A stretch of 64,000 nucleotides of DNA from Bradyrhizobium sp. cir1 (GTDB lineage: Bacteria; Pseudomonadota; Alphaproteobacteria; Rhizobiales; Xanthobacteraceae): NCBI RefSeq assembly GCF_014198245.1, contig NZ_JACIHE010000022.1:1-64000 (forward strand), given 5' to 3'. Below the pieces are notes generated by a model. That model was given only the letters and a program-made list of their open reading frames with translations, made no database searches and was not told where the DNA came from. Positions 35,343 through 43,230 of this stretch are shown here, piece by piece. Position 1 is the stretch's first letter, and every line of letters begins with the position of its first letter. The translations under genes and the position numbers were made by a program.

Positions 35343-35633
35343 TTAACCGATCTTTTCACGAGCAAGATCATGATGCCGGATCACTTCTGTTATGATGAAT
35401 GCCAGGAACTTCTCAGCAAAGTCTGGGTCAAAGTTGGCGGCCTGTGCGAGCGCACGCAGTCTTTTTGTCTGTCTCTCCTCCCGGCCTGGATCGGCAGCAG
35501 GCATTTGCAGTCGCGCCTTTAGTTTTCCCACCTCTCGAGTGCACCTAAAACGTTCGGCGAGAATGTGAATCAGGGCAGCGTCCAGATTGTCGATGCTGCT
35601 CCGAAGAGCATTCAATTCGGGTGGAGCTTCCAA
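35343..35633 (-). CDS. Chorismate mutase (AroQ class)
   Basis: About 96 residues of the all-helical AroQ fold: PPELNALRSSIDNLDAAL (first helix with the catalytic Arg), ILAERFRCTREVGKLKARL (Arg and Lys of the active site), REERQTKRLRALAQAAN, and FAEKFLAFIITEVIRHHD. It converts chorismate to prephenate. No signal peptide is seen. I propose the TTG at 35633 as start (AAGGGA about 9 nt before), because the open frame up to 35726 is Ser/Arg-rich and not family-like. The first residues may be altered, so the activity is not certain. It stands alone, away from aromatic amino-acid genes. Confidence 0.7.
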   Translation of the reverse strand: MEAPPELNALRSSIDNLDAALIHILAERFRCTREVGKLKARLQMPAADPGREERQTKRLRALAQAANFDPDFAEKFLAFIITEVIRHHDLAREKIG

Positions 35634-35947
35634 CGTCTCAGGTCCCTTCGATGCGCACGATGTTTTTCGGCTTATAACGAGTCTCTGTACTAGTAAGCCA
35701 GTTCTTGAGCCAGACCTCGAGTGCAAGCTAACGTTGACGTCTTATGAGCCAGCTCGAGAGTTTGATGCAAGCACCTTAGCCAGCGGACGTGATTTCTGGG
35801 AGCCGACTAATCTTACTGCGTCACAAAATTCGATAGCTACTTTGACTTGAGACTGCCCTGATGCAACAAGGGCATCGAGATAGTGTGGACGCGAGAGCGA
35901 CGCTCAATCCTCGCCGAACGGTCGCTATCGAATTTGGAACGTGCCGT
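35634..35947. other. Stretch between chorismate mutase and the transposase gene
   Basis: No gene. It should contain the end of the IS701-type element, but I could not fix the terminal repeat. Confidence 0.35.
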
Positions 35948-37252
35948 TCAGGCCGCAATGGCGGACCCCCTCGGGCGATAAGTTTCGGGAATTGTAATTT
36001 CTTTGAAAAGCCCGGCGGAACCCGTTGCTGAGGGGGGAAGCGTCTCCCGCTCGGAGACCAGGAATCCGTAAGCCGCGATGCACAGCGTTGCGTGATGGTG
36101 GAAGCCGCGCCAGCCTCGCCCCTCGAAGTGGCCAAGGCCAATCTCCTGTTTGAGTTCGTGGTAGTCGCGCTCAATGCGCCAGCGCAGCTTGGCCGTGTCG
36201 ACCAACTGACGGAATCCAATGTTCGCCGGAAGCGTCGAGAACCAATATTTGGTGGGTGATTCCTCGCCCTCCGGCCATTCGATCAGCAGCCATTCCTCCG
36301 GCCGGCTTTCGGCGAGCCAGTAATCTCGATGTGCCGCACGGATGCGCACACGGGCAAAGCGCGAGGATAAGCGTTCTGCCGTCCCCTCACGCCACGTGAT
36401 CTTGCGCCAAGCATCCATTGGCAGACCAATCGCAAGCTTCTTAACTGAGATAGGTTGATACTTGCCATCACGTCGCAGCAACTTCGGAGGTCGTCCGCTC
36501 CCCGACCACTTCTTCGGCGCCCGCGGCCCAGTGCCAGGGCGCCATACGGACGTTTGTGGCTGGATGCCGGCCACATAGTTCAAGCCGAGATCTGTGATGC
36601 TCGTACGCAGATCGGTATCAGCACCATAGCCGGCGTCCATCAGCACTACGCCACGCGGCAAGCCCCCTGCACAGGCCCAGCGCAATTGCTCAAGCGCGAT
36701 AGCCGGCTTGGTTTTGAAGGTGATCTCCTTGGGCACACCGGCTTTGAGCCGACGCGGACGGTCGGTCGCCCACTCCTTTGGTAGATAAAGGCGATACGCC
36801 ACCGGCAGGCTCGCGTGATGGTTGGCAATCGAAAGGGTCACGGCGACCTGACAATTGTCTTGCTTGCCCAGTTGGCCGCAATATTGCCGTGCAACCCCGA
36901 CCGAATGCCGTCCCTTCTTAGGAAAGCCCGTATCATCGATGATCCAAGCTTCGATCTCTCCGTGGCGTTCGATGCTCGGCAGCACTAATTCACGGACCTT
37001 GGCCAACACTTGTTGGTCCGACCAGTCACCTTGACCGACAAAATGCAACAACGACTGGTGTTGCGCTGCTGTCCGCTCAGGAGCCGTGATGGCCGCCATC
37101 GGCTCGACACTCTTGCGATCGCAAGGCATCATCAGACCGGTGCAGTAGTCGCGAAGCGGTTTGGCTCGGCCTGAGTGCCCGATCACGCTCGTAAGACCCT
37201 CAACATACGCCGAAAACCGCGACGCGACGTCCCCCGATTTTGCCAGACCCAT
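35948..37252 (-). CDS. IS701-family transposase
   Basis: 434 residues from the ATG at 37252 (MGLAKSGDVASRFSAYVEG). The DDE domain is complete: IIDDTGFPKKGRHS (Asp), VVLMDAGYGADTDLR (Asp), and RIERDYHELKQEIGLGHFE (YREK-like Glu), followed by GRGWRGFHHH. An upstream Met at 37324 is in frame but is preceded by non-family sequence. The gene looks intact, so the element may be mobile. I could not identify the ends or a target duplication with confidence. It lies 0.5 kb downstream of the type III effector gene. Confidence 0.9.
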   Translation of the reverse strand: MGLAKSGDVASRFSAYVEGLTSVIGHSGRAKPLRDYCTGLMMPCDRKSVEPMAAITAPERTAAQHQSLLHFVGQGDWSDQQVLAKVRELVLPSIERHGEIEAWIIDDTGFPKKGRHSVGVARQYCGQLGKQDNCQVAVTLSIANHHASLPVAYRLYLPKEWATDRPRRLKAGVPKEITFKTKPAIALEQLRWACAGGLPRGVVLMDAGYGADTDLRTSITDLGLNYVAGIQPQTSVWRPGTGPRAPKKWSGSGRPPKLLRRDGKYQPISVKKLAIGLPMDAWRKITWREGTAERLSSRFARVRIRAAHRDYWLAESRPEEWLLIEWPEGEESPTKYWFSTLPANIGFRQLVDTAKLRWRIERDYHELKQEIGLGHFEGRGWRGFHHHATLCIAAYGFLVSERETLPPSATGSAGLFKEITIPETYRPRGSAIAA

Positions 37253-37324
37253 CTCAGCCTCTCCGCATGCTGAAAAGATGAGTCTTCTCAAATATATGAT
37301 TCTTCTCGGTAAAAGCCGCGACAC

Positions 37325-37754
37325 TCTGACTCAGTAAGACTAACCGGTTCTGAAAAAGTGCCATTCCCTACGTCTTCTATTTGCGGTTAGCTTCTAGACA
37401 TGCGGCAGGACCGGTCGAAGTTCGTCCGCCCTCTGCAAAGGCTTCGTCCAGGTCGTTGGTGGGCGCCGAACCAGCCGGCGTAATATCTCTCGTCGTGGCG
37501 TTGCTCTCCACCGCGAGCCTACCGGTTGAGGACAACGCCGACCTCTTCAGAATTTCAACGGAATCAGGGACATTCCTCAGGGTCATGTCTATTGGGCCGT
37601 CAGCCCATGCTGGTTTCCAACAGTTGCTGCGAAGGTGATGAATTGCAGGCTGCAGCGCGCCTCGTGCCTGCCACGTGCCTAATCCTGCCGGCATAACGTC
37701 TTCAACAAACAGCCCGTTCGGCGCGCCGGGATCCGCACCGAGTGGACTGCCGCT
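37325..37754. other. Region downstream of the effector gene
   Basis: A minus-strand frame of 105 codons (37377-37694) has no recognisable domain or start site. Otherwise nothing seen. Confidence 0.3.
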
Positions 37755-40211
37755 TCACAGCTCAAGCGCATGATCCGCGAGCACCTGCCGCATCAGTGCG
37801 CCCTTGATCTCGCGGGCGATCTCGTCGCGGATCTGGGCTCCGAACTGCAACTCGGCATCGCTGTTTCCGGTCAGGTCATGGTCGGCGAGTCGCTGCTCGA
37901 GCCGGCTCGGAAACTCCCCGTCCATCGCCTCGGCGAGCCGGTTCTGCATCTCTGCATGGGCTTCGGGGGCAATCCGGCTCACCACCGTTTCCCAGGGCTG
38001 CCAGAGAGTTGCCAAAAAGTCGGCGAACCCCGCCGCTTCCTCATTCCGCACCTGCGTCTCGGCTGCGGTGAGGTCGTGCTCAGTCACGTACGAGACGTCG
38101 TAGAACCGCATGTCCGGAGCGATGAGCTGCAGGTCCAGCCGGTCACGCAGCTTGACCTGATAGGCCAGATAGACCTCTATCTCATCGACGAACTGGAGTG
38201 AGTTGACCTTTTGACGGGCAATCGGCTCGAGTGCGCCCAGGCGAAACAAGACCCGGGCCTTCTGGATGAGTTCGCCGAGCCGATCGTCATAAGCCCCGTC
38301 CTCGACATCAGCGTTCAGGCGTGCGGTCTGCATGCCGTTCCAGGTCAGAGTGATGCGATCCTGGCAGGTCTCGCTCGCCCCGAAAGCCAACTGAAAATAC
38401 TGCTCGCGCAATTGCGGCCTGATCGCAGCCTGCTGCAGATCCTCGGCGACGGCCTCCTGGAAATGAGGATTATCATAGTTTACGGTGTTCCGTAGCCCAT
38501 TGAGGAAGAGCGCGTATTCCGGCGCCCCAGCCTCGCCGGCGAAGTTTTGCCAGGCGGCGATCACCTCCGGCTCCTCCATCCAGTCCGCTACTACCTCGGT
38601 CAGTGACCGTTCCTGATCCACAGCCGTTCCCTCGCCCATCGAGAAGAAGACACGCGGGCCGTCATAGCCCGGGGAATGCAGGGCTTCCGCCAAATTCGTA
38701 CGCACCTGCTCGGGCAGCGGATTATTCTCCATATAAACCATGCACCCAAAAGCTAGCCGGGTTAGCAGCGCCTGCGGCAAGCTGCTCAGCCGATTATTGC
38801 GTGCCTCAAGCACCTGCAGTTCGACGGGGAGATTGTCGGGTAAGCTGGTCAGCCGGTTGCCGCTGACGTGAAGTCTCTGGAGCTCAGGGGGGAGGGTCTC
38901 GGGCAAACTGTCCAGCTGGTTGTCGCACGCAAAGAGCACCTGCAGTTCGACGGGAAGATTGTCGGGAAGGCTGGTCAGCCGGTTGCCATTGGCTTCGAGC
39001 TCTTGGATTTCAGGCGGGAGAGTGTTGGGAAGGCTGGTCAACCGATTGCCGCCGACGGCAAGTGACTGAAGTCCGATGGGGAGGGCGTGGGGCAGTCTGG
39101 TCAACCGGTTGCCGCGGACGTCGAGGTCCTGCAGCCCATCCGGCAGGGTATCCGGCAGGCTGGTCAAGCGACTACTGCCGACCGCGAGTGTCAAAAGGCC
39201 CTCTGGAAGGTTTTCAGGCAGACTGGTCAGCCGGTTGCCCCCGATGGCAAGTGACTGAAGCCCGTTAGGGAGTGTGTCCGGCAGGCGGGTCAACCGGTTG
39301 CCGCTGGCGCGGAGCGCCCGCAGTCCAGACGGGAGGGCGTCAGGCAGGTGCACCAGCTCGTTGTCGCTCACGTTGAGCGACTGAAGCCCAGGCGGAAGGG
39401 CGGCCGGCAGTGTCGTCAGGGATAGATTTAACAGCTCCAGCCCTGCATAGACGTCGCCTGCCTCACTCCAGGCTTTTATTCGTCTTACAGCCTCTTCGCG
39501 CTTCTCGTCTTGCGACTGCCCTTCCTCCTCGGCCCAACCATCCAGGATCTGGTTAAGCCGCGACTCGCTGAAGACGGGGTCTTCATGCGTCGGACCGCTT
39601 GCGCGCCCCGGAGCCCCCGTTTGCAAGGCTATGGTCCACTGCGCTGCGGCCGGGGTCAGTCGGCGGCCTCCTCTAGAGGTATTGCCATCGCCCGGCCGGG
39701 GCTGTCGGCCCAGAATCGATGCCCCCAAATTTTGCTCGGAACGATTTGCGGCGGATGTTGACGGCTCCGGCGCTACATCACCGGCCTCGGCCCACGAATG
39801 CTCCTCCTGATCGACACTATACGGCGGCCAATCGGCAGCTGAATCCATGGCGTGCCAATCATCTGTCAGACTGAAATTGCCATCCGGCAACTGGCCGTCG
39901 CGATCCGCGACCGGAAAAAGCACATGCTGATCGTCTCGTTCAGAGCAGGCGAACGAATCCGACGGCGACCGCGAGGTGGCTTGTCGGACTACATCCTCGT
40001 GCGGCATTCCCAAACGATCCGCACCTCTGTTCGAAGCAACACAGGGCGGCTCGCCGAGGCTAATTGAATCGGGAGGCTGGCGACCGTGAAGACGCAACTC
40101 ATTCACGTGCTGCTGAAACCCGGCTTGGTCTGCCTGCTGCTGTTGCCCCCGATCGTAGTACGTCTGATCGACACGGGTCTCGAATGGGCTGAGATTATTG
40201 AACGCATCCAT
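37755..40211 (-). CDS. nopM: Type III secreted E3 ubiquitin ligase, LRR-NEL (IpaH/NopM class)
   Basis: 818 residues in three parts. A polar, low-complexity N-terminus (1-225) fits a type III secretion signal. Ten leucine-rich repeats of about 21 residues follow (roughly 265-475; LPDTLPNGLQSLAIGGNRLTS type, 63-bp tandem repeats in the DNA). The C-terminal NEL domain carries the catalytic Cys616 in SETCQDR, the CxD motif of IpaH enzymes. The protein would be injected into the plant host cell and transfer host ubiquitin to unknown targets recognised by the LRRs, affecting nodulation. A tts box 59 bp before the start predicts induction by TtsI on flavonoid signals. No type III apparatus genes are in the window. 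Confidence 0.9.
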   Translation of the reverse strand: MDAFNNLSPFETRVDQTYYDRGQQQQADQAGFQQHVNELRLHGRQPPDSISLGEPPCVASNRGADRLGMPHEDVVRQATSRSPSDSFACSERDDQHVLFPVADRDGQLPDGNFSLTDDWHAMDSAADWPPYSVDQEEHSWAEAGDVAPEPSTSAANRSEQNLGASILGRQPRPGDGNTSRGGRRLTPAAAQWTIALQTGAPGRASGPTHEDPVFSESRLNQILDGWAEEEGQSQDEKREEAVRRIKAWSEAGDVYAGLELLNLSLTTLPAALPPGLQSLNVSDNELVHLPDALPSGLRALRASGNRLTRLPDTLPNGLQSLAIGGNRLTSLPENLPEGLLTLAVGSSRLTSLPDTLPDGLQDLDVRGNRLTRLPHALPIGLQSLAVGGNRLTSLPNTLPPEIQELEANGNRLTSLPDNLPVELQVLFACDNQLDSLPETLPPELQRLHVSGNRLTSLPDNLPVELQVLEARNNRLSSLPQALLTRLAFGCMVYMENNPLPEQVRTNLAEALHSPGYDGPRVFFSMGEGTAVDQERSLTEVVADWMEEPEVIAAWQNFAGEAGAPEYALFLNGLRNTVNYDNPHFQEAVAEDLQQAAIRPQLREQYFQLAFGASETCQDRITLTWNGMQTARLNADVEDGAYDDRLGELIQKARVLFRLGALEPIARQKVNSLQFVDEIEVYLAYQVKLRDRLDLQLIAPDMRFYDVSYVTEHDLTAAETQVRNEEAAGFADFLATLWQPWETVVSRIAPEAHAEMQNRLAEAMDGEFPSRLEQRLADHDLTGNSDAELQFGAQIRDEIAREIKGALMRQVLADHALEL

Positions 40212-40269
40212 CCCACTCTCCTTGTCAGATCTGAGCAGCTAACGCAGGTCTGGATAAGTACGTTCACGC

Positions 40270-40297
40270 TAAGAGGCTTAGCTTTCTAGAAGCTGAC
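40270..40297 (-). promoter_or_regulatory. tts box (TtsI-binding promoter element)
   Basis: On the minus strand GTCAGCTTCTAGAAAGCT is followed by CCTCTTA with the right spacing. This is nearly consensus and lies 59 bp upstream of the effector start, in the right orientation. Confidence 0.85.
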
Positions 40298-40813
40298 GAG
40301 GAATCAGAATGATCGTAACTGTCCCGTAAGGCCTTCGTGGAACACTTATTGCTGGATGGATCATTGCAGTGACAGCTTGCGTATGTCTGCTACGCAGACT
40401 TGAGCCTTGCCGGCGTGATCCTCGAGGGAAGACGTGCTCATACGCCGCGAGAGCAAGTCAGCAAATTGCATCTCCCGCCCTGCATCCGGCAATCCGATCA
40501 CTGCGCAGCTAGGTCGGACAGCAAAGATCACCTTGGCTTGACGCCATGCTGCGCACCTTCTTTAGGTAACTGGTGGACCGATTGCTGCGCCAGTATGTTC
40601 ATCGGAGGCGGGCTGAGGCCGAAGTCCATCGTCTCACTTCGAAAATCACCAGATGCGCTCTGGCAACCACCGGCTGGAGAAGATCAGGTAACAGGATGTT
40701 AATCCGCCAATCGTGCCACGCCCGCGGGGTGACGGTTAGGGAGGTGCAAGGTGGCTATACCGGTCGCTCTCACGACAGCACCAGGGAAGTAGACACTGCG
40801 TAAAAACGGCAAT
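40298..40813. other. Stretch without a convincing gene
   Basis: I see no supported gene, repeat or RNA upstream of the tts box up to the methylase relic. Confidence 0.35.
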
Positions 40814-41670
40814 TTGTCACGCGCATGCGGTGGCCACCGCCGGCGAGGCTGGGATTGGAAGTTGGCATACGAAGCCTGTGAGGCCGCCACTGCCCTGCTC
40901 TTGCGCAAATACGGAAAGGCGCTCTTCCGCAAAGCCGCTTCTCCGGCTTCACGTCTTTCCGCCTTGGGCAAGATCGCGTCGCTTCTGCCGACTTGCACGC
41001 TCCGCTCTGCCGAGAGCGAGATTTTCCAGCAATTCTCGACGCCGATCCCGCTCGGCGCTGGCAGCGCTGAGCTCAGCCGCCATTACGGCGGCCGATCGCG
41101 CGCGCTACTCGAGCCGTCCGCAGGCACCGGGCCATCCTCGCCGAGAACGCCAGCAGCACCCCTCGTGCTCAACGAGCTGGCCGAGTGCCGGGCCATGTTG
41201 CTCTCTTCCATCTTTCCGGCCAACTTCGTCACGCGCTTCGACGCGGCCCAAGTCGACGATCACCTCCATCCCGTCGCCCCGAGTGTCGTGCTGATGAACC
41301 CGCCTTTCTCGGCGATGGCGAACATTTCCGGCCGCATGGCTGACACAACGTATCGTCATATCGCCTCAGGCGTGGCGCGTCTTGCTGATGGCGGCCGCCT
41401 GGTCACGATATCACGCGCAAACTTCTCACCCGAGGCCTCAGCTGCTTGGCCCGACGCCTTCGTCCGGTTGCAGCAACGTGGCCGCGTGGTGTTCACCGCC
41501 GCGATCACTGGCGCGATCTATGCCAAGCATGGCACCACGACCGAGACGCGCCTCACCGTCATCGACAAGGTGGCCGGCCGATGACCCGCTTCCCGCAGTC
41601 GCCGGGAATCGCGCCCGACGTCGCGACGTTGCTCCGTTGGCTCGGCGAACACGTTCCATCTCATTCGCCA
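40814..41670 (+). pseudogene. Strawberry-notch-type methylase/helicase, N-terminal relic
   Basis: The frame matches the N-terminal methyltransferase part of the large plasmid/ICE proteins that join a SAM-methylase to a helicase. The SAM motif LLEPSAGTG is followed by a short garbled stretch, then VLNELAECRAMLLSSIFP, VLMNPPFSAMAN (the NPPF catalytic motif), and HGTTTETRLTVIDKV. After 41584 the match continues in another frame (GIAPDVATLLRWLGEHVP), then ends. The helicase is lost. With the Toprim relic at 1.1 kb it points to a vanished conjugative element. Confidence 0.7.
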
Positions 41671-41876
41671 GTCACCTCGACTGGCAAGCTTCCCGTATCC
41701 GAGCAGAGTTTTTGCGGTGGGCGGCGGCACGTCATGAGCCTACTCAAATCGAGCTGCACAAAGGCATCTTGAACAATGCAGTGATCCCGTCGGCACGAAT
41801 CACGGACTGATTTGAGAGGTTTTATTGCCAGCCATTGCTGTGCGGAAGGGGAGCCAAGCCATGCGCGTTCTCGCGT

Positions 41877-42005
41877 ATTGTTTTCGTCCTCATGGGGCTG
41901 GCCAGTCCGGCTTACGCCTGGTGGGATATGGGCGACATGGAAGTTGCCGCAATCGCTTACAGGCGGCTCGATGATGCCTTACGGCCGAAGATCGAAGCCT
42001 CATCA
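41877..42005 (+). pseudogene. S1/P1-type nuclease, N-terminal fragment
   Basis: VFVLMGLASPAYAWWDMGD and MEVAAIAYRRLDDALRPKI match the signal peptide and first zinc-binding segment (mature N-terminal Trp, then H/D-rich turn) of S1/P1 nucleases and related phospholipases. Only about 45 residues remain. Confidence 0.5.
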
Positions 42006-42292
42006 AATAGCATCCGGCGCATCTGCCTCAGGCCTGATCGACGTTGAGAAGTCGTTCTACGGCGATGTCTGGGCGGACCTTAGACCTTTGCCTGTCAGCG
42101 GCGGCCCCCAACCGTCAACCGACATCATGAACGCTGGTGGGGGAGTTCTTCATGATGCAAAGGGAGCAATTTCGGGTGGCGTTTGGCAGCTAAACGGGGA
42201 AGGGTTCAAAAAATGTCGGACGTCGGTAACACCCTTTCTCTGAATTGTCAGCTTCTGGAAAGGCGCCCTCTACGAAAATGAAGCCTTCGGCA

Positions 42293-42460
42293 ATTGGTAC
42301 GACCCAGGTTGCGTCGAATATCGCCGAAGTAAACCGCGGTTCGGTCGAGACTGGCGCGGCATCTACGCAGGTACTTGCCGCCGCCGAGTCCTTATCTGAG
42401 GATAGCAATCGTCTGAAGCTGGAGGTGCAGAGATTTCTGGCCACGGTAGGCGCAGCTTAG
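42293..42460 (+). pseudogene. Methyl-accepting chemotaxis protein, C-terminal fragment
   Basis: GTTQVASNIAEVNRGSVET, STQVLAAAESLSEDSNRLK and EVQRFLATVGAA are the end of the signalling coiled coil of rhizobial MCPs with its usual C-terminus. Everything upstream is missing. Confidence 0.7.
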
Positions 42461-42545
42461 GACAGCTTTGGCGCGCTAAAGAAGCAGCGCTTCCTCCGGA
42501 GGCGTAGATCTAAGCCGACGGACCTGCGCGGCGGGCGGAACGTCA

Positions 42546-42957
42546 TTAGATCGTCTGATTGTACTCGCCGACTTCCGGATGCGTGCGCAGCACGCCATCC
42601 ACCATCTCGAACATGTCGTGCATACGCTGCTCGGAGACCGGGCTCTCGACCACGCCGACGAGCTCGGGCTTGTTGGAGGAGGCGCGCACCAGGCCCCAGC
42701 TGCGGTCCTCGACCGTGACGCGCACCCCGTTGACGGTGACGAGATCGCGGATCGACTGGCCGCCGGACTTGGCGCCCTTCGCCTGCAAGCCTTCAAAGTG
42801 CTTCACCACCTGGTCGACGACGCCGTACTTGGCTTCATCGGCGCAATGCGGCGACATGGTCGGCGACGACCAGGTCGTCCGTGAGGTCCGCCATCCATTT
42901 GCCTGGGGCGCGGTCAAGCATGTCGCAGATCGCGATCGCCGAGACCAGGCCGATAGA
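42546..42957 (-). pseudogene. Phosphomannomutase/phosphoglucomutase, C-terminal fragment
   Basis: The C-terminus is intact (DRSWGLVRASSNKPELVGV, SEQRMHDMFEMVDGVLRTH, PEVGEYNQTI) back to CADEAKYGVVDQVVKHFE. Upstream, in another frame, SSIGLVSAIAICDMLDRAP and WMADLTDDLVV continue the same protein. The fragment ends exactly where the tRNA-fMet sequence begins, so a recombination joined the two. Confidence 0.7.
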
Positions 42958-43023
42958 GGAGCCCGGTAGCTCGTCAGGCTCATAACCTTGAGGTCGCTGG
43001 TTCAAATCCGGCTCCCGCAACCA
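42957..43023 (+). repeat. attL: 5'-truncated initiator tRNA-fMet
   Basis: From GCCCGGTAGCTCGTCAGG through the anticodon loop CTCATAA, the T-arm (GCTGG-TTCAAAT-CCGGC) and CCCGCAACCA this is tRNA-fMet. The 5' acceptor strand and part of the D-arm are missing, and the anticodon stem has one C-T mismatch, so it is not a working tRNA. A 46-bp part recurs at 61739-61784 (36/46 identical), in the same orientation. Confidence 0.75.
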
Positions 43024-43230
43024 ACATCATTACTGACGGCGATGGCGCAATGGCCCTGGCTGCCTATGCTTTGATCCGACACAGAGGATTGCGCTTTCAT
43101 TTTTCCTTCGAGCCCACACCTCAGCTTCACGTTCAAACTCGCTCGACGGTCGATTGCCGAATCTCTAGAGTCGCTCAAGTCCAAACGCGCCGCTTGACCG
43201 CGACCGTCCGTCCACTGAATCACTTGTTCT

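Noticed and set aside
35900..37370. Terminal inverted repeats of the IS701-type element
   Set aside because: I compared both flanks by eye and found no convincing matching ends or target duplication, so only the transposase gene is reported.
37377..37694. Second gene downstream of the effector
   Set aside because: No domain, no start signal. The frame is open but featureless.
42957..43023. Functional tRNA-fMet gene
   Set aside because: The 5' acceptor strand is missing and the anticodon stem has a mismatch. It is an attachment-site remnant.
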